A stretch of DNA of 17,351 bases from an uncultured Treponema sp. (GCA_937901865.1 CALDID010000130.1:1-17351); one strand, 5' to 3'; shown: positions 1 to 8,682, numbered from the stretch's first letter. The notes: generated from the letters alone by a model not told the origin. Numbers and translations: made by a program.

Positions 1-127
<127 letters not shown>

Positions 128-142
128 TGGGAGAAAAAGGCT

Positions 143-1081
143 ATGGCAAACATCTTTTCAAAGGCAAAAAATCTTTTTCAGAGTGGAAAATATGGCGAGT
201 TGAGAGAAAAATCGGTTGATTACATTCGCTATATTGCACTAAAATTCTGGTATGGTCTGACGTTTCAAGAAACCGACAGCAACATCAAAAAAGTAAATAA
301 AAACTGGGTATTTTATACATATTTAAAAGCAAAATATAAGCACTTTCTTTCACGTTACAAGCGAATTGAGAACAAAACGCACGAATATAGCGATATAATT
401 TGGTGGTGCTGGCTGCAAGGCGAAGAAAATGCGCCTGAATTATGCAAAATCTGCCTTGCTTCGCTCAAAAAGCAAATGCCAAACAAGGAAATCAAGATAA
501 TCACATCAAAAAATCTGTATGATTATGTTGATTTTCCCGATTTCATCAAAGAAAAATACAAAAAGGGAAAAATAACAAATACGCATTTTTCAGACCTTAT
601 TCGCCTTGCACTTTTGATAAAATACGGCGGAACGTGGATTGACGCTACTGTTTTCTGCACGGCTTATCCTGAATATGCGTTCAACACGCCGCTTTTTATG
701 TTTCAAACGCGCGAAAAAAATGATGATGCGACGGCGGCGCAAAGTTGGTTTATTTCGAGCGAAAAAAATGAGCCGATTTTGACTTTAACTCGTGATTTGC
801 TTTATGAGTATTGGCGAACAAATGATAAACTGATTCATTATTTTCTAATTTATTTTTTTATGCGAATTGCTGCTGATTTTTACAAAGATGAATGGAAAAA
901 TATGCCGTGGTTTTCTGATGTGCCGCCGCATATTTTGCAGCGCGAGTTGAATATGCCGTATAACGAAAAGCGCTGGAAACAGCTTTGCCGAATGAGCGAC
1001 ATTCACAAGCTCTCGTACAAAATTGAATTGTCTGAGTCGATAACTGATACATTTTTTCAGCATTTGAAATTTTACTGTTAA
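143..1081 (+). CDS. Capsular polysaccharide synthesis-type glycosyltransferase (Caps_synth / GT32-like)
   Basis: The 312-residue protein is predicted to be a cytoplasmic or membrane-associated glycosyltransferase that adds a sugar to a surface polymer. A poorly conserved N-terminal ~80 residues is followed by a D-I-I-W-W-C-W-L-Q-G strand near 84-93, where this family has its Y/W-x-x-W segment. The hallmark S-D-L-I-R (150-154) and G-G-T-W-I-D-A (162-168) follow. The aspartates there fill the role of the DXD site that binds the sugar nucleotide and metal. There is no signal peptide and there are no clear membrane helices. A GGGAGA lies upstream of the ATG at a longer than ideal distance. The next gene starts 17 bases after its stop, suggesting co-transcription. 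Donor and acceptor cannot be read from the sequence. Confidence 0.85.
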   Translation: MANIFSKAKNLFQSGKYGELREKSVDYIRYIALKFWYGLTFQETDSNIKKVNKNWVFYTYLKAKYKHFLSRYKRIENKTHEYSDIIWWCWLQGEENAPELCKICLASLKKQMPNKEIKIITSKNLYDYVDFPDFIKEKYKKGKITNTHFSDLIRLALLIKYGGTWIDATVFCTAYPEYAFNTPLFMFQTREKNDDATAAQSWFISSEKNEPILTLTRDLLYEYWRTNDKLIHYFLIYFFMRIAADFYKDEWKNMPWFSDVPPHILQRELNMPYNEKRWKQLCRMSDIHKLSYKIELSESITDTFFQHLKFYC

Positions 1082-1098
1082 TTTGTTAGTATAGCTTT

Positions 1099-2874
1099 AT
1101 GAAATATTATAGAGTTCTACTTCCGTATTTTTTAATCACCCTTGTGGCTGCGATTCTTGTAAATAATATGTTTTACGGTTTTTCGTGGACAGATGAGGGG
1201 TTATATTTGTCAAACGTCCACCGCTTTTTTACTGGCGACCGATTTTTAATTGACGACTGGACACCAACTCAGTTTTACGAACCTTTACTTCTGCCTCTTT
1301 ACGTGCTTTTTATAAAGTTTAACGGCGGAACTGAAGGAGTTTTCCTTTTTTTTAGAATTGCAACGATTATTTTCCAAACTTGCGTTTCTGTATTTTCCTA
1401 TTCTGTTTTTTCAAAAAAATATCATATATTGCCGTCATTAGCTGCTGCGCTATTGCCTTTGATATTTTCAAGAGCGTGTCTTAACGGAGCGTCTTACTAT
1501 ACAATTGGATTTGAAACATATTTGCTCGGCATATTGTGCGCTTTTTCTTTTTTTGAATTATCATATAAAAAGTTTTTTCTAGTGCTATCTGGTATTTTTT
1601 TTGCATTTTCTGTTTTGTGTAATCCGTTTCTTGCTTTTCCCTATGTTGTGATGTCTTTATTTAGCATTACTCTGAATTCAACACGAAAATATGTAAAATA
1701 CTTTTTTCTTGTGTGGCTAGGAACTTTTATAGTTGCTATTATTTATTGCATTACTGTTTTTTCTGGAAACTCAATAAAAGATATTCTTTTAGGTTTGCAT
1801 TACACTTATAATGACCCTGCATATAAACATACTGCAATTTTAACAATAAAAAGACTGTATAAAATGCCTCGTCTTTTATGTTTCCCTTATATAATTACAT
1901 ATTTACCTATGATTGTGCTTTCTATTTTATATCGGCTCGAAAAAATACAATCGACAAAACGAAATATGTTTATTTTATTTGCAATGAATACGATTTTGTT
2001 TTTTGCGAATTGCTTTTATGAGTTCGATGTAGGAAGTGCAATAATATGCTTTTTTCATTATACGTTTTTTTCAGTGATTATTTTTTTGCCTATATGTAGT
2101 GCAAAAGAAACGCTCATAAAGTTTATAACAGAAAACAAGACCGAGTTGATTTATTTTATTCTTCCAGGTCTTATTCTTGCGTACTTTTTCTGTTTTGCTT
2201 CTGATACTGGTTTTGGTGTCTGTGCTATCGGAATGTGTATAGCTGCTATTGGTGAAATTTTTATTTATAATAAATATGTCGCTTCGATGGTAAAAAAATA
2301 TGTAATAAACGAACGGGGGGGGGGGATTTATTTTATAAAAATATTGCCATTACTTATTCTTTGTTTAACGACATTATATTATAGAGTAAATAACATTTAT
2401 CGTGATAAAAAACTTTCCCCTCATTTATTATTTTTACCAAACCGTGGAATTGGCATTGAGAAAATAGAACAGGGACCTGCAAAACATATTTATACAAGTG
2501 CTGAAAACAAAATCTATTATGATGAATTGTATGAGCTTTTGTCGGATTTGCAAGGTGAAGAAAAAACGATTTTTATCTCAGGTGTTGCAACGTGGGCATA
2601 TATGTCGTTTCAAAATTTAGGCTGTGCTGCCCCAACAACTTGGAGAACTTTTTTTTATGATGAGCGTTTAAAAATATATTTTGATGAATTTCCGAAAAGA
2701 GTTTTCCCCGATTATGTTTTGATTCTTGATAAACGTAATCCGAGTAATGATGAAGATGTATCTGATTTTTCTTCTTCATACCTCTATTCAGAATTGAAAA
2801 AGAGAGGATACGAAAAGCAAGAAGTAAAAAGCGGAATTCTGTATAGTAAAAAAACTGATTTTGATATACAGTAA
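1099..2874 (+). CDS. Polytopic membrane protein, probable GT-C type glycosyltransferase, with a G11 tract in the coding sequence
   Basis: The 591-residue protein has about a dozen hydrophobic segments, starting with a signal-anchor-like helix at about 7-25, and a C-terminal soluble region from about residue 430. Just after helix 1 comes W-T-D-E-G-L-Y (30-36), an acidic pair in the first external loop. GT39/ArnT-like GT-C enzymes place their catalytic Asp/Glu there, so a lipid-linked-sugar transferase is the best guess; no family-specific signature confirms it. Bases 2315-2325 are eleven consecutive G, coding Arg-Gly-Gly-Gly at 406-409 in the loop before a helix. The frame is intact at G11, and one G more or less would truncate the protein. 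It lies 17 bases after the preceding gene, and no convincing ribosome binding site is visible. Confidence 0.75.
   Translation: MKYYRVLLPYFLITLVAAILVNNMFYGFSWTDEGLYLSNVHRFFTGDRFLIDDWTPTQFYEPLLLPLYVLFIKFNGGTEGVFLFFRIATIIFQTCVSVFSYSVFSKKYHILPSLAAALLPLIFSRACLNGASYYTIGFETYLLGILCAFSFFELSYKKFFLVLSGIFFAFSVLCNPFLAFPYVVMSLFSITLNSTRKYVKYFFLVWLGTFIVAIIYCITVFSGNSIKDILLGLHYTYNDPAYKHTAILTIKRLYKMPRLLCFPYIITYLPMIVLSILYRLEKIQSTKRNMFILFAMNTILFFANCFYEFDVGSAIICFFHYTFFSVIIFLPICSAKETLIKFITENKTELIYFILPGLILAYFFCFASDTGFGVCAIGMCIAAIGEIFIYNKYVASMVKKYVINERGGGIYFIKILPLLILCLTTLYYRVNNIYRDKKLSPHLLFLPNRGIGIEKIEQGPAKHIYTSAENKIYYDELYELLSDLQGEEKTIFISGVATWAYMSFQNLGCAAPTTWRTFFYDERLKIYFDEFPKRVFPDYVLILDKRNPSNDEDVSDFSSSYLYSELKKRGYEKQEVKSGILYSKKTDFDIQ
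2315..2325 (+). repeat. Poly-G tract (G11) inside a coding region
   Basis: Eleven uninterrupted G residues lie in an otherwise AT-rich gene. Tracts of this length are slippage-prone, and poly-G tracts are established phase-variation sites in Treponema pallidum. The tract is in frame as sequenced, so the gene reads as ON. Confidence 0.95.
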
Positions 2875-2878
2875 TGAT

Positions 2879-3883
2879 ATGAAATACGTTTATGTACTTA
2901 CTTCGACCGATAAAGATTTATATTATGAACAATGTTTGATGTCTGTTTTTTCACTTCGCCATTATATGAGGGAAGCTGAAATAATCATTCTTACAGACGA
3001 TAAAACAGTTTCTTCTTTTGTCGGAAAAAGAGAAAAACTCAAAGAATATGCAAGTGATATTGTGAGTGTTACATTTCCTGAAAATGCAAGTAATGTTGAG
3101 CGTTCGAGAGTGCTAAAAACAACTATTCCAGAGCATATTACTGGCGATTTTCTTTTTATCGATTGCGACACGATTATTTGCGACAGCCTTTCTGACATCG
3201 AACAATATGATTATCCTATTGCCGCAGTTCTTGACGGGCATGTGATGCTAAGCGAGCATAAACATCGAGATTATTTCTTGAAGCGCGAGAAAAAGATGCA
3301 TTATACAGGAACTGCAAAGCAAGGGTTTCATATAAACAGCGGCGTGATTTTGTATCGCGATTGTGAAAAGGCTAGAGCGTTTTTCAAAAAATGGAATGAA
3401 CTTTGGGAGTATTCTTTCCGTGTAAAGCACGACCACCACGACCAAGGAGCTTTTAATGAGGCTTTTTATAATTGCGGCTTTGGAGATACACAACTTTCTG
3501 GAGTTTGGAATTGCCAAATAAGCCAAGGCGGATTGGAATTTTTGGAAAATGCGAAGATAATTCATTATTTTTCGAGCGAGGCTGCTGGAAAGAATTATAT
3601 TTCTTATTACAAACTTGCTGATAGAAGTTTGCAGCAGCGCATAAAAGAAGCTGGAGAAATTCCATTGGATATTCAAAAGATGATTTTGAATCCGAAGTTT
3701 CAATTTACAAAAGTTCATCTTTTGAATGACAAGCGAATTATTCCAATTTTGCAATCACCGCTTATTTTTACGCTTGCAGAAATGAAAATGAAGTGTCCTC
3801 TTGTGTTCAATTTCTTAGAAGAAATTGTTGGAGGCACAAGAGGACTGGTAAAGAAAGTAATTACTCGGAAAAAGAGTCGATAA
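2879..3883 (+). CDS. GT8-like glycosyltransferase
   Basis: The 334-residue protein resembles nucleotide-diphospho-sugar transferases of the GT8 type. It opens with a short beta strand (K-Y-V-Y-V-L-T-S) and has a DXD motif, F-L-F-I-D-C-D at 91-97, that would bind metal and sugar nucleotide. H-I-N-S-G-V-I-L-Y (151-159) and an H-D-Q-G-A-F-N segment near 187-193 match conserved GT8 blocks, and I-I-H-Y-F near 227-231 sits where GT8 enzymes have their late conserved His. There are no membrane segments, so it should act in the cytoplasm. I chose ATG 2879, five bases after the upstream stop. An in-frame TTG at 2861 overlaps the upstream gene and would add six residues. The 3' end overlaps the convergent gene by 23 bases. 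Substrate unknown. Confidence 0.82.
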   Translation: MKYVYVLTSTDKDLYYEQCLMSVFSLRHYMREAEIIILTDDKTVSSFVGKREKLKEYASDIVSVTFPENASNVERSRVLKTTIPEHITGDFLFIDCDTIICDSLSDIEQYDYPIAAVLDGHVMLSEHKHRDYFLKREKKMHYTGTAKQGFHINSGVILYRDCEKARAFFKKWNELWEYSFRVKHDHHDQGAFNEAFYNCGFGDTQLSGVWNCQISQGGLEFLENAKIIHYFSSEAAGKNYISYYKLADRSLQQRIKEAGEIPLDIQKMILNPKFQFTKVHLLNDKRIIPILQSPLIFTLAEMKMKCPLVFNFLEEIVGGTRGLVKKVITRKKSR

Positions 3884-5630
3884 AAACTTTTTGTGAAGCA
3901 AAATCAAAAACAAGATAATTCTCATCGCTGAAAACTAAAGTGCCTTTTTCAAAAGGTGCTTTGTTTTTTGATTCTGCATAATTATTTTGCTTTATTGCAA
4001 AGAAAATATGATTATCTCCCTTGTAATAATTCTTATCAAGAAATCTTTTTGGTTCAAGCCATTTGTGAATTGCATAGCTTTTCGGCATTACATCGACATC
4101 ATTAGAATTACTGTCGGCATCGAGTGTTGCAACTTCAATTTCACCATTAGACCAAAACCAAATTGGATTTGCAATGTTTGCAAAAGCATAGCCGAATTCG
4201 TAATTGTTGTTTTTTAAGAAATTACATACTTCTCCAAGCTCTAAGGAATTTTCTTTTAGCTGCATTTTTCCAAAGCATAAGTATGCGTTTGTCATAATCA
4301 AGACAGCTGCAGAAACTGAAAAACACCATTTTTTTACACTTCCAATGTCTTTTTGCTCGATTACAATAGCAAATAGTGGAATAAAGAAACAGAAAAGCAT
4401 TGTAAGATAACGACCGACCATTTCTGTGCAAATATTTGTGTAAAAGCTGAATGCTGTGCTAAATACCAAGAACTGCATAAAAAATCGTCTACCTTTAGAC
4501 AAATCGCTTTTAAACAGCAGAATTGAGAGCATTAGCGTAAAAATGATTACAGCTAAAATCAAAACATTTGCAATCCCAGCAGGAGTAAATACGCTTACAC
4601 CATCGTTGAATCCAGCTGTTCTAAAAATCATATCCTTAATTGCATCTAAATCGATACTACTCAACGGGTTGAATGTGATTTTATTCATATTTTTGAATGT
4701 AAAAATGCTTGCAATTACTATTGAGTTGAAGATGTATCCAATTCCACTAACAAAAAGCCCTACCGTAGAAATAAAAGTCGCTTTATCCAAAATGAAAAAC
4801 TCTTTCAGATTGAATGGCTTGTCATTTTTGCGTAATTCATAGAACTTTACGAAGCAGATAACAGCACACACAGGGAATGTAAAATTCAGAATATATCGAA
4901 TTGAAGAAACTCCGCTTAAAAATGCAAGAACTACAAAAATGCCGAAAAGAATTTTTTGCTTTTTAGCGGAATATGCATCACGATGAAAAACGAGAGATAT
5001 GAAAAGCCCAACATAGAAAAAGCTAAAGACAATATGTGGAATATAGTAACTTCCGTCTTGAACATAGCAAAAATATGTCCAAGATACAGGGCTTATCATC
5101 AAAGTGCAGCAAAGCAATTTAAGCCACAGTTTTTTTATTCTTAATGCGCTTAAAAAGTAATATGTTCCTAAAAAAAGCACGATTTCGCATAATACTGCGG
5201 TAATAGAACGGATAAGAGCTAAGTTTTTTGTGAATATAAACAGCGGTGCTGTAAGAAGTTGCGTATTCAAAAAACGGAATTCCATCGAATAGAACCAGCT
5301 TGTCGGCCAAAACGTTTTTTCTCTGAAACATTCATAGCCAAACAGCGTTTCTGAACTCAAATCTTGACCAATAAACGCATTTGCACAAGTATACGATATA
5401 ATCGCTATTGTCGCCAAAATGGAAAAAGCGTAAAACCCAATAACTACTATTTTTTGCATATCTGAAAACTTTGTGAAGAAAATTGCATCAAGCAAAATCG
5501 CAAAGAAAATAGGATATGCCACTAAAGAAACCATTGTGTCCCGAAATGCTTCGTGGTTGAACGTTCGGTGAAACACATAATTTTCCAAAAAATCAGGAAA
5601 TACATTCAAAATCTGCGGAATAAACAGCAT
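3861..5630 (-). CDS. Polytopic membrane protein, possible GT-C-like transferase, phase-OFF as sequenced
   Basis: The open frame gives 589 residues from ATG 5630 with a dozen or so hydrophobic helices and a soluble C-terminal ~90 residues, the layout of large GT-C glycosyltransferases. I do not recognise a named family. ATG 5630 is unlikely to be the real start: codons 5' of it, in the same frame, encode V-F-C-V-S-I-L-F-I-I-F-G-T-A-L, the front of the first membrane helix, and no Shine-Dalgarno precedes it. A strong AGGAGG followed by ATG 5740 lies 12 bases after the upstream stop, but that frame meets TAG at the end of nine CAATA repeats. Eight or eleven repeats would join the two and give about 620 residues. 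It is the last gene of the aminotransferase/GT2 operon and overlaps the convergent GT8-like gene by 23 bases. Confidence 0.8.
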   Translation of the reverse strand: MLFIPQILNVFPDFLENYVFHRTFNHEAFRDTMVSLVAYPIFFAILLDAIFFTKFSDMQKIVVIGFYAFSILATIAIISYTCANAFIGQDLSSETLFGYECFREKTFWPTSWFYSMEFRFLNTQLLTAPLFIFTKNLALIRSITAVLCEIVLFLGTYYFLSALRIKKLWLKLLCCTLMISPVSWTYFCYVQDGSYYIPHIVFSFFYVGLFISLVFHRDAYSAKKQKILFGIFVVLAFLSGVSSIRYILNFTFPVCAVICFVKFYELRKNDKPFNLKEFFILDKATFISTVGLFVSGIGYIFNSIVIASIFTFKNMNKITFNPLSSIDLDAIKDMIFRTAGFNDGVSVFTPAGIANVLILAVIIFTLMLSILLFKSDLSKGRRFFMQFLVFSTAFSFYTNICTEMVGRYLTMLFCFFIPLFAIVIEQKDIGSVKKWCFSVSAAVLIMTNAYLCFGKMQLKENSLELGEVCNFLKNNNYEFGYAFANIANPIWFWSNGEIEVATLDADSNSNDVDVMPKSYAIHKWLEPKRFLDKNYYKGDNHIFFAIKQNNYAESKNKAPFEKGTLVFSDENYLVFDFASQKVFIDSFSE

Positions 5631-5674
5631 TAAAGCTGTTCCGAAGATGATAAAAAGAATTGAAACACAAAATA

Positions 5675-5740
5675 CTATTGTATTGTATTGTATTGTATTG
5701 TATTGTATTGTATTGTATTGTTATCTTCCTTGTTAACCAT
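5675..5740 (-). other. Start codon, leader peptide and CAATA tract of the phase-variable membrane protein
   Basis: Reading from ATG 5740, the leader is M-V-N-K-E-D-N followed by repeats of N-T-I-Q-Y, ending at TAG (5677-5675). AGGAGG at 5751-5746 is five bases from this ATG, much the best initiation site in the area. The distance to the downstream in-frame ATG 5630 is 110 bases, one of two out-of-register frames. Losing one 5-base unit or gaining two restores register. The third register runs on to a different stop after about 60 codons, so one repeat number in three is ON. Confidence 0.8.
5676..5720 (-). repeat. CAATA pentanucleotide tract, 9 units
   Basis: Nine perfect tandem units, read as TATTG on the + strand. 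They lie within the 5' coding part of a membrane protein gene. Five is not a multiple of three, so slippage changes the reading frame. Confidence 0.97.
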
Positions 5741-5752
5741 ACATTCCTCCTG

Positions 5753-6676
5753 TTATTTTGTAGTTTCTTTAACAATAAACTTAGGCTGATTGTTTATCGT
5801 TAAATACATTTGTCCCAGATATTTGCCAATAATGCCGAGCGAAACAAGAATAAGTCCGCCGATGACCAATATCAATACAACAATCGTTGTCCAACCTGTA
5901 ACGTCGGCTTTTCCGTTGAAATACTCGACTGCATACACGATAGCAAGCAAAAGCCCGACTCCTGCCGAGAAAAAACCCGTAAAAGAAGCGAGATTCAGCG
6001 GAACAGTCGAAAATCCAAACAGCATACGCAAAAACACTTGAATTGATTTTATCAAATTGTAGTTTGATTTTCCCATTTCCCGCTTGTGATGCTCAATATC
6101 GATTTGAGTGATGTTTTTCGTAACTTGAAAAATCAATCCATCAATATACGGGAAAAGATTGTTGAATTTGCACATCTCTTTCACAACATTGACATTGATG
6201 ATTTTAAAAGGCGAGAGATAAATGTTTTTTGGCTTATCGAGCGCAATTTCACTGATTTTTCCGTTGAACCAACTGCCTAAATTCTTCCAGAGCTTCTGTT
6301 TTTTTGCTTCAAAGTTCGCATACACCACGTCAAAGCCTTTTTTCGCCTCTGCATAGAGTTTTGGAATATCATACGGCGAATGCTGCAAATCGTCGTCCAT
6401 AACAACAATCCATTTGCCGCTTGCATAGTTTAGACCCGTCAAAATTGCAGAATCTTGTCCGCCATTTTTTCGAAGATTTATCCCAAAAAGATTTGGATTT
6501 TCTTTTGCTTCTTTGACGATTTCGTCCCAGCTTGAGTCTTTTGAGCAATCGTTTACCATAATCTGTTCGTACGAAATGCCCTGCAAAGCGTCTTTTATCT
6601 GCCTGCTCAACTCTGCAACACATTCGTGGCTGTTGTAGACAGGAATGACGATTGATATTTCTTTTTGTTCGCTCAT
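5753..6676 (-). CDS. Family 2 glycosyltransferase, GtrB/ArnC/dolichyl-phosphate-mannose-synthase type
   Basis: The 307-residue protein is predicted to transfer a sugar from a nucleotide donor to undecaprenyl phosphate at the inner face of the membrane. The GT-A fold begins I-S-I-V-I-P-V-Y-N (7-15), with N-D-C-S-K-D near 42-47 and the metal-binding M-D-D-D-L-Q-H at 93-99. Two C-terminal membrane helix regions (about 212-250 and 262-292) end in the G-K-Y-L-G-Q-M-Y-L stretch common in the GtrB/ArnC/DPMS group. Its start overlaps the stop of the aminotransferase gene as ATGA, suggesting translational coupling. The next gene follows after 12 bases. The donor is plausibly the product of that aminotransferase, which is inference from gene order. 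Confidence 0.9.
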   Translation of the reverse strand: MSEQKEISIVIPVYNSHECVAELSRQIKDALQGISYEQIMVNDCSKDSSWDEIVKEAKENPNLFGINLRKNGGQDSAILTGLNYASGKWIVVMDDDLQHSPYDIPKLYAEAKKGFDVVYANFEAKKQKLWKNLGSWFNGKISEIALDKPKNIYLSPFKIINVNVVKEMCKFNNLFPYIDGLIFQVTKNITQIDIEHHKREMGKSNYNLIKSIQVFLRMLFGFSTVPLNLASFTGFFSAGVGLLLAIVYAVEYFNGKADVTGWTTIVVLILVIGGLILVSLGIIGKYLGQMYLTINNQPKFIVKETTK

Positions 6677-7821
6677 TTATAGAACTCCAACACACAATCA
6701 ATCACTTTCTGCTGGTCGCTCTCAGTTAAGCCGTAATAAAGAGGCAAACGGACAAGTCTCTCTGAATATGCCGTCGTAACCTCGTCTTTGCCGTCAAACC
6801 GACCGAACTTTATTCCCGCAGGGCTTGAGTGAAGCGGAATGTAGTGGAAAACTGCAAGAATATCGTTTTTTCTCATGTGCGAAATAAACGCAGTGCGCTC
6901 TTCCAAGTCTTTTGTGATGATATAGAACATGTGTGCATTGTGAGTGCAATTTTCAGGAATCACAGGCAGACGAATCTTACCAGAGGTTTCAAGGGAAGCA
7001 AAAGCTGCTTTGTATTTGTTCCAAACGCTCATTCTGTAGTTTTGAATGTCGTCCGCTTTTTCAAATTGAGCCCACAGATACGCCGCATTCATATCGCTGG
7101 GAAGATAGCTAGAGCCGTAATCTCTCCAAGTGTATTTATCGATTTGACCGCGAATAAATCGGCTTCTATCCGTGCCTTTTTCGCGAATAATCTCTGCTTT
7201 CTCAAAATCATCGTTGTTTGTGTTGATGATAATCGCGCCTCCTTCGCCCATTGAAAAGTTCTTTGTTTCGTGGAATGAAAAGCAGCCGAAATCGCCGATT
7301 GTGCCTAAGGCTTTTCCATTATAAAATGAACAAATCGCCTGCGCCGCATCTTCAACAACCTTTAAGCCGTGAGAGCGAGCAATTTGCATAATTTTGTCCA
7401 TTTCGCATGCAACACCAGCATAATGCACAACACAAATAGCCTTTGTTTTGTCAGTAATTGCATTTTCGATTTTATTCTCATCAATATTCATCGTATCGCT
7501 TCTTACATCGACAAAAACGATTTTTGCGCCGCGCTGAACAAAAGCGTCAGCTGTAGAACAGAAAGTAAAACTTGGCATAATCACTTCGTCGCCCTCTTTT
7601 ATATCGCACAGCAAAGCAGCCATTTCAAGCGCAGTAGTTCCGCTTGTCGTCAACAAAACGCGCGAGCGAAAACTTTTTTCAGCCGAATTGATTTTGTTCT
7701 CAATCCATTCATTGCATTTTTTGGTAAAAGCTCCGTCGCCGCAGATTTTGTGCGCGTCAATAGCTTCCTTAATGTACTTCACTTCATTGCCTGTAATTGG
7801 CGGAACATTAAAATGAATCAT
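6673..7821 (-). CDS. wecE: dTDP-4-amino-4,6-dideoxygalactose transaminase (WecE/RffA type, DegT family)
   Basis: The 382-residue PLP enzyme is closely similar along its whole length to enterobacterial WecE, which converts dTDP-4-keto-6-deoxyglucose to dTDP-4-amino-4,6-dideoxygalactose (dTDP-Fuc4N). Recognisable blocks are C-G-D-G-x-F-T near 27-33, S-G-T-T-A-L-E-M-A-A-L at 60-70, H-Y-A-G-V-A-C-E-M-D at 133-142, V-E-D-A-A-Q-A at 156-162 and F-H-E-T-K-N with the PLP-binding Lys187. I chose ATG 7821 because it aligns with the family N-terminus (M-I-H-F-N-V-P-P) and has GAGG nine bases upstream. An open frame 15 codons longer has no such support. First gene of a three-gene operon and divergent from the ArnE/F-like pair. 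The enzymes making dTDP-4-keto-6-deoxyglucose (RmlA/RmlB) are not in the window. Confidence 0.92.
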   Translation of the reverse strand: MIHFNVPPITGNEVKYIKEAIDAHKICGDGAFTKKCNEWIENKINSAEKSFRSRVLLTTSGTTALEMAALLCDIKEGDEVIMPSFTFCSTADAFVQRGAKIVFVDVRSDTMNIDENKIENAITDKTKAICVVHYAGVACEMDKIMQIARSHGLKVVEDAAQAICSFYNGKALGTIGDFGCFSFHETKNFSMGEGGAIIINTNNDDFEKAEIIREKGTDRSRFIRGQIDKYTWRDYGSSYLPSDMNAAYLWAQFEKADDIQNYRMSVWNKYKAAFASLETSGKIRLPVIPENCTHNAHMFYIITKDLEERTAFISHMRKNDILAVFHYIPLHSSPAGIKFGRFDGKDEVTTAYSERLVRLPLYYGLTESDQQKVIDCVLEFYK

Positions 7822-7918
7822 AAAAAAATACCTCGTAAAAAAAAGGAACTGACTAAAATATATCAAAAAGAATAAAATTATGATATCCTTTATTGAAAAT
7901 AAATAGTATATTGTTTGT

Positions 7919-8278
7919 ATGAAATTTCATTCTAATCTGTTTACACTTCTTTTAATGCACGGAGCATTCTTAGTTTATTGTCTTTATCCATTGATTGGAA
8001 AATATGCAAGTCGCTACACGCTGTTTTCATTCCCTTTCATCGCTTTATACTGTCTTGTTTTTTTAGTGTTATTTGTATATGCAGTTTTATGGCAGCAGGT
8101 CTTAAAAAAAATTCCGCTTTCTACCGCCATTGCAAACAAATCGATTACTATTATTTGGGGAATGATTTTTGGTTTTATTCTCTTCAAAGAAAAAGTTTCA
8201 TTAAAAATGCTCATCGGTGCTTTTCTTATTCTGTGCGGTATTTTTTTGCTAAGCACTGACAGCAAAAAGGATTTATAA
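7919..8278 (+). CDS. Four-helix EamA/ArnE-like membrane protein, first of a pair
   Basis: The 119-residue protein is almost entirely four hydrophobic helices (about 8-24, 33-58, 68-87 and 95-113), each pair joined by a short basic loop, the layout of half-size drug/metabolite transporter proteins. The A-I-A-N-K-S and F-K-E-K-V segments before helix 4 are typical of that superfamily. It is followed after two bases by a second four-helix gene, so the two likely form a heterodimer. In the Arn pathway the ArnE/ArnF pair moves undecaprenyl-phosphate-linked aminoarabinose across the membrane. The adjacent divergent operon carries a sugar aminotransferase and an ArnC/GtrB-like enzyme, which makes a lipid-sugar flippase the most likely role. 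A small cation exporter is the alternative. Confidence 0.78.
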   Translation: MKFHSNLFTLLLMHGAFLVYCLYPLIGKYASRYTLFSFPFIALYCLVFLVLFVYAVLWQQVLKKIPLSTAIANKSITIIWGMIFGFILFKEKVSLKMLIGAFLILCGIFLLSTDSKKDL

Positions 8279-8280
8279 GT

Positions 8281-8613
8281 ATGTTCTCTATAGTGGCTCT
8301 TTTTGTTTCAGTTTTCATTTCTGCTTTTTCACAAGTATTGCTTAAAAAATCTGCGCTTAAAACGTATGACTCATTTTTGCGTGAATATCTCAATGTTTAT
8401 GTTATTAGTGCATATTTTATTTATTTTCTCGCCGTATTTTTAGACCTTATCGCACTCAAGAAAGTTCCTGTTTCTTTTGTTCCTGTAGCGGAGACCTCTA
8501 GTTACATTTTTGCGTTGCTGTTCGGGCGTATCTTTTTCAAAGAAACGTTTTCAAAACGAAAATGCGTTGCGATGCTTCTTATTTTGATAGGGATTATTGT
8601 TTTTATACTATGA
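8281..8613 (+). CDS. Four-helix EamA/ArnF-like membrane protein, second of a pair
   Basis: The 110-residue protein has four membrane helices. The first contains S-A-F-S-Q-V-L-L-K-K, the pattern seen at the first helix of ArnE/ArnF and other small DMT proteins. The region near 85-95 (F-F-K-E-T-F-S-K-R-K) ends the loop before the last helix, matching F-K-E-K in its partner. It begins two bases after the stop of the preceding gene, so the two are co-translated. Together they probably form a complete eight-helix transporter. Substrate is inferred from neighbours only. A rho-independent terminator follows at 8651-8682. Confidence 0.78.
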   Translation: MFSIVALFVSVFISAFSQVLLKKSALKTYDSFLREYLNVYVISAYFIYFLAVFLDLIALKKVPVSFVPVAETSSYIFALLFGRIFFKETFSKRKCVAMLLILIGIIVFIL

Positions 8614-8650
8614 AATAAGAGGAAATAAATTTTTTTTTCATAAACAAAAA

Positions 8651-8682
8651 AGCGGAGGGGCACAAAAACTCCTTCGCTTTTA
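8651..8682 (+). terminator. Rho-independent terminator, likely bidirectional
   Basis: The stem AGCGGAGGGG (8651-8660) pairs with CTCCTTCGCT (8669-8678), ten pairs including two G-U in the + transcript, with an eight-base loop and a T-rich run after it. On the - strand the same hairpin has two mismatches but is followed by six T. It serves the ArnE/F-like pair and the convergent DUF6261 gene. Confidence 0.8.

Noticed and set aside
4456..4842. 128-codon + strand open frame opposite the membrane protein gene
   Set aside because: It is antisense to a clearly coding hydrophobic protein, has no ribosome site and resembles no protein.
7369..7875. 168-codon + strand open frame
   Set aside because: It is the antisense shadow of wecE, which matches its family over its whole length.
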